DNA of 64,000 nt from Acanthaster planci (lineage: Eukaryota; Echinodermata; Asteroidea; Valvatida; Acanthasteridae): contig NW_019091562.1 of NCBI RefSeq assembly GCF_001949145.1, positions 236,708-300,707 on the forward strand, written 5' to 3'. Both the position numbers and the translations under genes were made by a program. Within the stretch, counting starts at the first letter, position 1. Each line of letters starts with the position of its first letter. Below the pieces are notes generated by a model. The model made no database searches. It saw only the letters and a list, made by a program, of their open reading frames with translations, and had not been told where the DNA came from. This document shows, piece by piece, positions 53,801-63,506 of the stretch.

Positions 53801-53921
53801 TACAATGTTGACCAATGTGACCAGACCAACCTACAATGTAAGCCTACCAAGTCTACTCTACGGTGGAAAAACAGAAATTTAATGCAGAAATACACTGTGA
53901 TAACAACGGAAACTCACCCAT
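47855..53921 (-). CDS. UBE2V2: Ubiquitin-conjugating enzyme E2 variant (Mms2/Uev1), 136 aa
   Basis: Catalytically inactive E2 variant that pairs with UBE2N/Ubc13 to build K63-linked ubiquitin chains in DNA-damage tolerance and signalling. Exons (- strand): 53921-53918, 51473-51331, 50203-50081, 47995-47855; all introns are GT-AG, phases match, and the join is 411 nt. Exon 2 carries [17 protein letters not shown], nearly identical to animal Mms2, with F8 matching the Phe that docks into Ubc13. Exon 3 carries the [10 protein letters not shown] and [10 protein letters not shown] core. Exon 4 ends [16 protein letters not shown]. As in the family, the E2 active-site Cys and HPN motif are absent. 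Exon 1 holds only ATG plus G; this placement (ATGG then GTGAGT) gives MAVVPRNF and is the least certain part. The protein is about nine residues shorter than human UBE2V2. The last helix (VLTNIRESM, usually VLQELRRLM) is more diverged than the N-terminal half. UBE2V1 is an equally possible name. Confidence 0.92.
51980..52117. mobile_element. Foldback element in UBE2V intron 1
   Basis: The left arm (CCTATCTTTTCC ... GTCACCCACAGTTGAAAG ... GATGATTGG) and the right arm (CCAATCACAGC ... CTTTCATTTGCCGGTGAC ... GGAAAAGATAGG) are imperfect reverse complements, about 57 bp each. A related element lies in PSMB5 intron 1 at 63190-63292. Confidence 0.7.
52890..52955 (+). repeat. Possible retroposon tail with (ATT)n
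   Basis: GTGTGATGCACTATACAAAA followed by ATTATTACTATTATTATTA resembles the 3' tails of short or long retroposons in invertebrates, which often end in a GCACTATA-like block plus a simple repeat. No body was recognised upstream. Confidence 0.3.
53255..53369. repeat. Inverted repeat and 50-bp dispersed repeat copy 2
   Basis: 53255-53286 (GCAGTATTGTACCCCAGAAC...) is an imperfect reverse complement of 53338-53369. The right arm read on the - strand (TGCTACCCCCAGAACTGT) is the same sequence as at 13148-13165, with similarity continuing about 50 bp. Confidence 0.65.
53362..53736. mobile_element. 375-bp foldback element with about 140-bp arms
   Basis: Left arm 53362-53504 and right arm 53598-53736 are imperfect reverse complements. 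Shared blocks include GCATTGCATTG at the tips, CTAACGTCCAG, TGAAAGTCCTC, TCTCACATTTTTAC and an exact 28-bp block with CATTCACAAGTGCCTTGTAT. The spacer is about 93 bp. It is located in the presumed promoter-proximal part of UBE2V intron 1, ending about 180 bp from exon 1. Non-coding; typical of a foldback transposon. Confidence 0.85.
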
Positions 53922-54380
53922 ACTGATTTCCAAAGTCTTAACTCGCACAAAATGCAGAACACATCACCCGTGGCACACTCTCTACAGCCAGAGCTACCGG
54001 TAGCATGCAACTTGCAAGTTTCCTCTTCCAGCCGGCCAGAAGTAAGGCCGCTTACTTGGCTCAGGCCGGCCTAAAGCACAGACGTAGACAATAATCCTTT
54101 CTGTCACTGCGGCTATGTTGCACGCGCGGCCGCTGCTCCATCGAGGGTACGGCTGTGAAAGCAAAGCCACAGCCGTAGAACACTTGATTCGGACACCACA
54201 GGTTCTGTCGAGTCACAGCCTGACGCAAAGCCGGCAAAGCATAAAAATCAAACCGACTATGAAGAGCGCCCTCTGTTTTATGCCTGGCTAAGCAGGCCGG
54301 ACGCGCGTTATCGAGTAGCTTCTGTTGGGCCGGCCGGCGCGGCTAGGACTGCATCACCGTCGCAGCAATCAATGCATGCA
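53922..54380 (-). promoter_or_regulatory. GC/CpG-rich 5' region of UBE2V
   Basis: This stretch is clearly richer in GC and CpG than its neighbours (GGCCGGCC, GCGCGGCCGC, CCGGACGCGCG), as expected of a housekeeping promoter for the - strand gene starting at 53921. It contains a perfect 10-bp stem-loop (TACGGCTGTG / CACAGCCGTA, 54148-54177) and an AGAGGGCGC motif (- strand, 54266-54274). No TATA box is evident. The transcription start is not determined. Confidence 0.5.
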
Positions 54381-56384
54381 ATCACCCTTTAGGAAGCCAG
54401 CAGCAGTTTGGGTGGGGTCTAAATAAGTTTATGTGGGCAGGAAGTGCAGAGTTTGTGCCTTTTAATTCTTATTTGTTTCCTCCATTTCTCTGGCAAGGCC
54501 TCACATCCACCTCATTCATATCAACGGTTTCTCACCGTGACTGAAACTCGAAAGAGTGAACATGAGTGAACATTTCAAAAGGGTTTCTTAGACTTTGAAA
54601 GTTTCAGGTTGGGCGACTCTATAGCCGTATGCTTTAAATATGACTGCGAGTCGATGTCCAGATCAACAGAAAACGAGCCTTCGTATACCATATCATCCAT
54701 CCACTCATCACACTACTAACTGGCCTCAATAATAAATACTGTTTTGCAAATTGGTGATTTTTCATTCCCTCCCCTCCCCTTCCTAATTCCCTCATTTTTT
54801 CTTTTCCTTTTTTTTCCCGGAGGGGCAGGGAGCAGGGCCCCCTACAACACTCAAAATGGTAAATTGCTGAATGATACTAACTTACTTTGCTTGGGAAATT
54901 CTTGTGCTTTAGAGCTCCACAAAATTGCCACCCCTCTCCTAGTTTTCCTTTCTCGTCTTTGTTGTAGCCCTATTATGGGCATCTCCAAGAGTTTTTGTTG
55001 GGGGGGCAAACCACTTTTTTCCAGGGTAGGAATCAATCAGTTTTGGTTTAGTGAGTTGGTGATTTTCATCCTCTAAATGTTTTTTTTTTATTTCTGTTAC
55101 TTTCCAATTTTTTTTTCTTTGGCTACTTTTAAAGTTTTTTTTCCAGGGATAGGCAAGTGCCCGTGCCCCTCCCCCTTGTGACACATGTGAGTCCATTAAG
55201 ACTTTTCAAAAACAGTTTTCTCTTGCAAAGTATTCCACTGCTAATAAATATTACTTTTCAGTTCATAGTTAACCCTAACAGTCCTCAATCCTTCACCTCT
55301 TGGAGGACTGAGGACTGTTAGGGTTAAAGAAATTCCAACATCTAAATATGGAATGACAAAAAGTCTGCAGTTCATCAATGTGCAACTATATTTGTACACA
55401 TGGTACTTGATTTTATTCTCAAGGTCTTTCATTAGGTCACACTTTCTTCTAAGTTTTCATTGCCAGGAGGTAGTGTCAGGGGATGGAATCAAAATCAATT
55501 CAATTAACTTTCAAATGGAAAACAGCCATGCTTCTGTCTCAATGGGTTGATAAACAAGGACACAGACTACAGACCCAGAGAGGATTTTAAAAAAAACACT
55601 TATGCTGCGAGATTTTACCATAAACTAGTGTAGATTCCACAATTCAGTTCCTTCTTGTGCTGTTATTGTGGTAATAAGAGGTTTCGCAGAAAAAATAAAA
55701 TAAAAAATGGCTAGAACTGAATTTGTTAAAAACATTAAACGAGCTAATCTGCAACCCAATTAAAACAGGTGGCCTTAGAATTCTGTTTCCATGATTAGAA
55801 AAAGTCTTTAAAACATACCTTACATTATGACATTAAATTTCGAAAAATAGAATGCACAGAACACTACAGTATGATTTTATTAACAAATTTGTATCACATA
55901 TTAGGTGTGCAGTGGTACATCACGTGGAAGTTATGGTCAGTTACTGGCATTTTAAAAAGTCTTTAAAATATATCTGATCTTTCCTATACAATAAAATTCT
56001 TGAAAATAGACAGCATACTTTACAAGGAGATTTTATAAACAAATTACCAAAAATGAGGTATACAGTGGGCAGCGGATACATAGAAGTTATGATCAGTTAC
56101 CTATAGTTTTTAAAATCGAGTATAAAGTGGGGCAAATACACCAATCACAACTACAAATGAATGCACAAAATTTACTGTTCAAAGAAATGTAAAGATGGTT
56201 GACATTTTCTTAATGCCATATAATGCCACTGATTTTGCCACATGAGTGATTCCAACAAGCTTCTCCCCATAGGAGATTACGCACTGTAAATAAATCTAAA
56301 ATTCACGAGGCACTCTCCATTTTTCCGAATGAAACCTAGGACTGCTTGACGGGATTTCCCAGGAGGAATGCACTGACACCAATT
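54381..56384. other. Intergenic stretch between UBE2V and NIPSNAP
   Basis: AT-rich, no supported exon. It holds the 3' flank of the - strand NIPSNAP gene, with a possible - strand AATAAA near 55880, pyrimidine/purine runs around 54760-55140, and the TTAA-bounded hairpin at 55269-55327. Confidence 0.55.
55269..55327. mobile_element. TTAA-bounded 59-bp hairpin element, copy 2
   Basis: TTAACCCTAACAGTCCTC at the left and GAGGACTGTTAGGGTTAA at the right form 24-bp arms with one mismatch around an 11-nt loop. It begins and ends with TTAA. The arm sequence resembles the right end of the element at 22256-22325. Confidence 0.7.
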
Positions 56385-59300
56385 CTACTTCAGAGGAGAG
56401 ACTGGAAACGGAGGAGAGACTGGAAACGGAATCATCAGCTTGTTTGAAGTGCTGATCACGTGATCATTCAGCTCTTTGGTATAATCTGAAACAGGACAAA
56501 GTCAGAAGGGACAGGGTTCTCACTAATCCTCCTTTCTTTCTGATTTTCCTATGCACAATGGGGTCGGTGGCAGAAAATGGGTGAAATAAAAAAGCCTGAA
56601 AAATTACTATCATGATCTTGACAGAAAGCAATTTGGGGGATTCCTCATCTGCACTTTACATTCACCAACACCACTATGCAAAGAAAGCTACGAGAAAAGA
56701 AAACACCGAGTCAGTTTTGTATTTCAAAATGACAAGGTCATTCAGGAACACCTGATGTCATGCCACCTTTGAACATACCCACTTTGTGTGAGTGGGCCAG
56801 CACCGTGCTGATAGGGCCGGCTTTGCATGTGTACTGACATTCTCAAGTTGAGTACCAAACTGGCTCATTGGTGAAATCATCAAAAATCTGCAGTCCTACA
56901 TGTAATAACAGCAAGGATATTTTTTTTTTCACTGTACTGACATGCAAACATTTGGGGAAGAGTGGTAGGCTACTGAGACTATTGTACACTTGTGTGAATC
57001 AGGCTAGCAAAATACAAACTTCTGTTTACAAACTTATGGCATCAGATGCGAACAATCAATACATTATTTCATTGGTGTCCAACATATGGAGCTTCTTACC
57101 AGGAAACAGTGCTTAACAAATTCACATCCTAAACACTGAGAACCAGTTACAAAGCAAAACACATATCACATTGCATTTTGGCTGGTAGGCAGTTTTTGCT
57201 AAGCGAGTGTTCCCAGTGTTAGCATTCTTCTGAGGTTAGACTCTCTGTGAAATTGGCAACTGGTCCCATGGCACATTCATGCATGTATACACATCATATG
57301 CCATTTAGACTGCTTACTAGTTTTGCTCAGGACAGCTACATGTATAGTGTGCTCAGTAAATTTCTGTAATAAGCAGAACCCAATTTTGTTACTCTGCATG
57401 CTATGCAGAGAGTTTGGCACTGCTGATCACAGTTCCAAGCTTATAGCACAGGAATCTGAAAATTACCAGATATACTCATGCTCAAATTGCTAGCAAATGT
57501 GTGAAACATGCTAACCATTAGTCTTAGCAGGGATTTTCTGCCGGAACAAGTACTGACCAGAATTGGCCCAACATTTTTCAATTTTTCTGTACCTTTGGCA
57601 GACTCCATCAGAGCAATGTTTGTTTCGCGTCTTCTGTCCATGCTCTCATAACTCCATAGATGATAAACTACAAAGATTGAAGAGTAAAATGTACAATTTG
57701 ATAATGAATATTTTGTTTTTGAAAATCAGACGTGAGACAATACAAGCACCAAATGCATTGCCAAAGTTGCCTCGCCAAGTTTTGATTGTGGTGTGCCGGA
57801 GGCTTATCTTCAATCCTCCAAAATCACTCATCTCTGAGGTAAAAAACCGGGATAGCTCTGGGGTCTCTTGGAGCTGAATAAATGAGTTACATTGTAAATT
57901 ACGTGCTGGTTGCCAATCTACTCACTGGAATGTGCAGGGGGGACTGGTCTCAACCATTCCCATCACTAAATAAACTTTTAAAACTATTATTCTCAAAGTG
58001 GTAATATGAACGACAGAGACTGCAACAGGCAATTGTTGGTTTATTTTTTTTTTACTTGAGGTTAAGTGTCAAGAACGTACAAAGCAACCCTCGGCATATT
58101 CTACAACAATGCTTATGAACTTTCCACGGGTATCAGATCCCATGTAAAACAATGATAACTAAACCCCCTTGGTGGATTTTGAAGGATCTAGGAAGCTAAG
58201 TGTTTGAAATACAATCTCCATTCCCTCTAAAGCTACTTGAAGCTAATTTGGTTTTCTTACTTCTGTTATTGTGGCCAACATCGGTGGAGAAAAGCCCCAT
58301 CAGTTTGCCACCCCCGGTTGTCACGACAAACTCCGCCCGCTTGGAGATCGCTTGCATCAGGAGATCCTCACTGCCCGGTTTGGCTTCAGACTGGCAAAGC
58401 TCATACACACCTGTTTGTACAGAGCACCAAACACTCAGAACCCCATTTCTTAGGTGGTACTCACAACACCCCCTTGAAAATTTAAGCTACACTGAGGTCA
58501 GTTCCCAATAGTATCTGCCCCGAGCTGAAGGGCAACGTCAACGGCAAAAGAAAGACAAATGGTACCAAGTTTTCCAAATGGGTTCTTGCACGCGTTCAGT
58601 GTACACGCGAAGACCAATCATGCCAGGCTATGTTCGTTGTGCGTACTCAGCATGCTCTGCATCAAACGTGCATAAACTTGCATGCTTATGCAGTGAATAA
58701 GGCCGTGTCCGAAACAGGCTTCCAGAGCTGCGGCTAGGTCTATTGTCTACGCGTCTCCATGCATTTCCAATGGAGCGAAGACCTAGACCAAGCTCTAGAC
58801 AAGAGATTCGGCTGCAGCCTATGTACCATATGACTATCCATTTCATTTCAAAACACACCTTCTTTTGTTCCTGCTTGGAGCGGATTATTTTCCACTTGAA
58901 AACCGATTGAAAATGCCTGCTTCGAACAACGTGGTAATGAATTTCTTTCTTGGTTCTCAAAGGTACAACAAAGCTCATGTATTTGGAGTTCATTGGAACA
59001 TGACAGACAGTCAAGAAAAATAGTCTAGGTTGACAAACTAAATGTAGGCCCAAAATATTAATTAGTTACTAAATCCATTGACTCGTGCATCAAATGTTTG
59101 GTTACATCTTCCTATTTGATTCACCTGTATCAAATTCACTACCAGCCAAAAATCTCAAACATTCTCCACTAGTGGAAAATGAAGTTTAACTACAGAGACA
59201 GGTTGTAGTTTAAAGCTACACACAGTGCATTCAATGACTTGCCAAGACACTTTAGCGAAACCATCCTCAAGACAGACTGCAATTACAGGCAATTTTGTTG

Positions 59301-60926
59301 ATTAATCCTTTCATCAAAAAATTAGCGGATTAAAAAAAGATTGAAGGGAATGTGAATGTTTCTTTTTTATTATCACCGTGATGCCAAGACCAGCACCCAC
59401 CTCCCTCTGCGACAGGGGAATCTTCCACTTGTTTCAATGAAGATGCCAAGAGGACGGTGTTTTCCTGCTTCACAAGGAGAGGTGTGATCTTGCTAAAGTA
59501 CGACTCGTTCCATGTCTGGTCCGCAGCGAGCTTCTGCCGGACTCCAGTGCGGTGGCCAAAGCTATCTGTTTGGTGGAGGAAATTCTTTGAATCAGCTTCT
59601 GGTGTCTGTACTCATTCAAGGGATACAGGAATGGAGAAATATCTTCCCCTTAAAGAATCTTCAAGTAGATACGCTGGGTGCAGGCAATTGATCTGCACAT
59701 CACCTGCACAATCACTTCATCTTGTCGTGTGAGATCTGTCAATAATGTCACCTTCAAATGATTGCTTTTTCTTCCTAATTCACCGTTTGTGGAAGGTTGC
59801 TTCAAAAAGGAAAGCAAAGTCAGAGATCCCTGAAGGATTGATATAATGCAGCACTAGATCATGAAATCATGCTGATCAACCAATCATGCCCAACACATAC
59901 ATGTACACTTGTCAAAAGCCAGTGCTCTGCAAAGCCCCAATTAGAAGCATGTTACCACATTACCAAACTCCCAGATGTGATTGACTTCATTGATTCCTCC
60001 AAGCTCCGTGACCCAAAAGCCATACAGTTTGGAGAGAGCAGTCCGCAGGTGCAATTTCTCCTTAGTCAGGTCCAGATATTCCCGGAAGTGGGCCGGTTTG
60101 AACGTGTACGTGCGCAGCTCGTAGATCTTGCCAGAGCTCATCTGGCTTGATGAGAAATTTCTGCCTGGGATGATGAGCGCCGGAATCTGACAATCAAAAA
60201 GAGGTGTCGGATATACTACATGCTTGAATAATGACACCCAGGGATATCCCGAGTCAGGGAATTCTGTTCACACCATCCCCTCTGAAGAAAACAAAACGAA
60301 ATCCTACGTTGAGTCAAGGAAAATTCATTGATGAACTTAAAAACAGCAATAGGAGGTATTTTTCTGGAAAGAGTTCCATATACGGACGCCACTATGAGAT
60401 TGGTCAGAAAATTTTTTTGTAAGTTTTTCTAAGTTTTTTTTAGTAAACAACTTAGTTTTTCCCTCCTAATTTGAACTTTTCTGGACATGTGTTTGCTTTC
60501 TGAATAGGTCGCTGTAGGGAATAATTACTGGTGTCTGTATATAGAACCCTTCCCATTCTTCTTCTTGTATAGGTTAAGTAAAAATCATTTCAACATCAAA
60601 TATTTTGGGGCAATATAAACTTCTACATAAACAGTTAGTACTTGATCCTCCAATGTGCACTGCCACTACACTGGCGTCAAATTGGCAGCCAATTCATGGA
60701 CTGGTTCATCTACAAATGTAACTTGATGAAAGTAGAAAAAACACAACAGACAAAGAACCTTACAAAAACTTACAGTTTATCTAGTAGGCCTAACTCTCCG
60801 GCCCTAAACTGAAGTCAGAAAGTTAGCCTGCGTGATCATGTACATGTACATGTATGTGTGAAATAAGCCTAGGCCTACACGTATTCTTACCTGCTTTAGT
60901 GCAGTCCTGCACACTAAAGCAGTCAT
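56385..60926 (-). CDS. NIPSNAP3: NIPSNAP3-like protein, 249 aa, six exons, complete
   Basis: Mitochondrial NIPSNAP family; NIPSNAP1/2 are known mitophagy tags, and the role of the NIPSNAP3 branch is less clear. Exons (- strand): 60926-60891, 60186-59964, 59565-59401, 58410-58261, 57667-57593, 56485-56385; all GT-AG, phases consistent, 750 nt, against 247 residues for human NIPSNAP3A. Residues 1-31 (MTALVCRTALKQ then IPALIIPGRNFSSS) are basic and hydroxylated without acids, a likely mitochondrial import signal. First NIPSNAP domain: KIYELRTYTFKP, HLRTALSKLYGFWVTELGG, HIWEFDSFGHR. Second domain: GVYELCQSEAKPGS, KRAEFVVTTGGGKLMGLF, IYHLWSYESMDRR. The C-terminus KLMIPFPVSPPFPVSPLK contains an exact 18-bp tandem duplication (56393-56428) that doubles the usual IPxSFSPLK-type end. 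The gene is head-to-head with PSMB5. The start is the only ATG that gives a targeting peptide in frame. Confidence 0.95.
58698..58821 (+). mobile_element. Short inverted-repeat element, copy 2, in NIPSNAP intron 3
   Basis: Starts TAAGGCCGTGTCCGAAAC and ends GGCTGCAGCCTA. Matches the reverse complement of 11192-11310 along its whole length. It sits in the intron between NIPSNAP exons 3 and 4. Confidence 0.75.
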
Positions 60927-61173
60927 TTTTGAAGCAGCGTGAATGATTGCGAGACAAGATCACTGAGACTTGACAGAAGACCAGTGCTAGCTGTTGGCCT
61001 GGGCCGGCTGGAGAGAAGAAGAAGTCAGAATGACAGGGACTTTGGGGCTATTTGTTTAAGGCAATGGATGTAACAATCGCTTGCTGCAGACGACACCAAC
61101 ACACCTATTTTCAATAAGCCAACTGCAGAGGGCGCCCGACATGCATGATGTGCAAAAATCCAATTTATCAATC
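60927..61173. promoter_or_regulatory. Bidirectional NIPSNAP/PSMB5 promoter
   Basis: Only 247 bp separate the start codons of two divergently transcribed genes, so 5' UTRs and core promoters must lie within or overlap it. No TATA box is obvious. An AGAGGGCGC (CTCF-core-like AGRKGGCRS) site lies at 61127-61135, about 40 bp before the PSMB5 start, and a GC-rich block (GGCCTGGGCCGGC) near 61000. Confidence 0.7.
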
Positions 61174-61388
61174 ATGGCGCTCGAGAATGTATGCGGCCTT
61201 AACTTCCACAAAGGGTCGGGGGGATTTGGAGCAAAAATCCGACAGTGTACGGACGTAAACTTGCTGCAAGATGACCCTTTAGAAAATCCGAAATTTACAG
61301 TTCCAGCAGTTGCCGAGGTTTGCTTTGCACTTGTTGTAGTTAGTGTAGCAGACTAATCCGTTGGGCTCAACATTAGGCCTAGTAGTAC

Positions 61389-61432
<44 letters not shown>

Positions 61433-63506
61433 CTAGTAGTAGTAGCATACGAATCGCCTTTTTTAACATGTTACCATTGTATACCAAATATTAACCTAGT
61501 ACTTTCGTCATGTTCGTAGTAGGCCCGTAAATAAAAAAAGGCGATTTGTAAATTGTTGAGTCCAAGTTACTTGGACTCAATGGCATAGCCAGGATTCTGA
61601 GCGGGGGCTTCACACTAAAGTGGGGCTTAGTAATACTAATAGTAGTAACTGGATTATTGGACATACAAGTAGGCCTACCATGGAGGAAGGAGGGGATCCT
61701 TCCTTCATGGACATACGAGCCTAGGCCTATATATGATAAAGCCTGAGGGCCTATGGCCTGTAGGGTACAGTCATGCCAGTGACACTGGTCACATCAGGAT
61801 ATTCTTGTGGTCGATGTTCCATTTAAAATTATTGCACTCACACCTTGGCAAAGGGGTAACCCAGGTGGACTCCCTGACTGTACTACGTCTCGGAGGGATA
61901 GTAATCAAATGAAAACAGTGTCCAATCTGGGTTAGGCAAAGGGGCAACTCTCCATTCACTTTTGTACAGGGATTTGCATGCTTTCTTCCTTTTTTCCTGC
62001 AACGTGATAAAAAATAACTGAAACCATTTCGGTACAGTGTGGGAGATATTCATAGGGCATAAAAACATGTAGCGAAATTTGGGGCACATTTGACATGTTT
62101 GATAAGAGTTTAGTCAGTAAGCCCTAATTCAGACTTTTCTCAGTCATAGACCACAACACTATATTTGCCCCTCTGAGTTTCAAGTGTGACATATGGAACA
62201 TCCACCAACTGACCAATCAGAGAGAAGAACCCAGACTCTGTGATGTCATCCCAACTATGAGAATGCATGTGATGATGTGTACGCTAGGCCTACAAAAGAA
62301 GAGAAATTTTCCCTGTGTAGGCTTTTCCCCAACAGCTGACTTGCATTTTGTAGGCATCAATAATGGCATCCTCAGGACTAGGAATGTGGGTTTGAAAATG
62401 TTTCCGTCTCTGAAATGCAAGTGAAGGGGCGACTGGGGGGTTATGATTTTTCCAGGGGGAAGGATAGGACTGTGATCCACACTCTATGTGACTCACAGGT
62501 CCTAATTTTGGGGGATTGTAACACTGTGGGACGGTTTCCTGACCAGCACAAAGCTCGGTTGCTGTGGCTCCAATGAGTTGTACGCCGGTCATTCACTTTA
62601 AAAGAGAAAGAATTCCGTATACGGACATGACGGATGCCACTTATCATACTTATTAGAGTAATGACAGAATACTCCGCAACATGAAAATGACTTCCAAGAC
62701 ATGAACGGTCAAGGTCAAAGCCAGGCTCATCTCAAACATTGTTTGTGCAGTGACGTATTCTGTTGGCTGCTTTGATGTTGCGTGGCTTCAACTAGTATGG
62801 GGTAGAAGCGAGGTGGGCATGCTGGGATAGATAAGTTGTGCAGTATTCTGTAATTGTGCCCACTTTTCTGTCTGGAACTTTACTTCCAGAACTGTAAGTT
62901 TTTTATAAACCTGAGAGATAGACATGTGCAGCTCATATAAACACAGTTTTCGCTGTTTCGATTGTGCCAACCTACTCTGCCATCACAGATACATCTATGC
63001 ATGCAACAAAATGTCATACAACCCTTCCTGGTGAGGTTATGTATCTACTGGGCATGTTTATTCACCTTGTAACTCATTAAAATGGTGAAATCTACGAGTA
63101 TTTTGCCAATCCACACCCCTGAAAATTGACTCTCGTGATCATTGTCGGTAACGCGACAGCTTGATCAATTGCAAAATGGCTCCAACCATTTTCTTTTCTT
63201 CCTGTCACCCGCAAATGAAAGACGTGCTATGATTGGTCATCGGCATAGAGGCAATCAAGCCAATCATAGTGCAGCTTCCATTCGAGAAAGTTGAGTGAGG
63301 CTATTCGATTTACATGTACCAGATCCAAATCTAATGTTAAATTCATCCCAATTTCCAGCCTGCGGAATTCCTGAAAAACTTCTCGGGAGGGGACGGATCC
63401 TCTCCAAAGATCGAGTTCCTCCATGGGACCACCACGCTGGGTTTCAAGTTCCAGCATGGAGTCATTATAGCAGTGGACTCCAGGGCAACAGCCGGCAACT
63501 ACATCG
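61174..63506 (+). CDS. PSMB5: Proteasome subunit beta type-5, exons 1-2 (partial, runs past window end)
   Basis: Chymotrypsin-like catalytic beta5 subunit of the 20S proteasome. Exon 1 is 61174-61317 (48 codons), exon 2 is 63359-63506 (49 codons plus one base, donor GTGAGT). The start ATG has A at -3 and G at +4 and gives MALENV, like human MALASV. An in-frame ATG at 61141 would add 11 residues. Exon 2 reads [17 protein letters not shown], then [15 protein letters not shown]. The propeptide is cleaved after Gly71, leaving Thr72 as the catalytic nucleophile (T1). D88 (D17), R90 (R19) and T92 (T21) are in their conserved places. K33, the S1-pocket residues after 20 and the rest of the protein lie in exons beyond 64000. 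The propeptide (71 residues) is somewhat longer than the human one. The exon 1 donor GAG|GTTTGC is weak but the phase fits. Confidence 0.95.
61381..61446 (+). repeat. (TAG)n microsatellite in PSMB5 intron 1
   Basis: About 20 TAG units with two ACTAG interruptions. Confidence 0.95.
61556..61580. repeat. Perfect 25-nt stem-loop in PSMB5 intron 1
   Basis: TTGAGTCCAAGT, one T, ACTTGGACTCAA: 12-bp perfect arms with a single central base. A longer inverted pair (AATCGCCTTTTTT near 61451 and AAAAAAGGCGATTT near 61533) lies just upstream. Confidence 0.9.
63190..63292. mobile_element. Foldback element in PSMB5 intron 1
   Basis: AATGAAAGACGTGCTATGATTGG and its imperfect reverse complement (CCAATCATAGTGCAGCTTCCATT) flank a spacer of about 20 bp. 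The left part (CCTGTCACCCGCAAATGAAAG) matches the arm of the UBE2V intron element at 51980-52117. Confidence 0.65.

Noticed and set aside
53704-53895. Alternative UBE2V exon 1 with an ATGGCAGTG start near 53780-53800
   Set aside because: Resembles the family start MAV, but it hits a stop or leaves phase 0, while exon 2 needs one leading base; the ATGG/GTGAGT site at 53918-53921 fits.
55269-55327. Telomere-like CCCTAA repeat
   Set aside because: Only a single CCCTAA occurs in each arm; it is part of a hairpin element, not an array.
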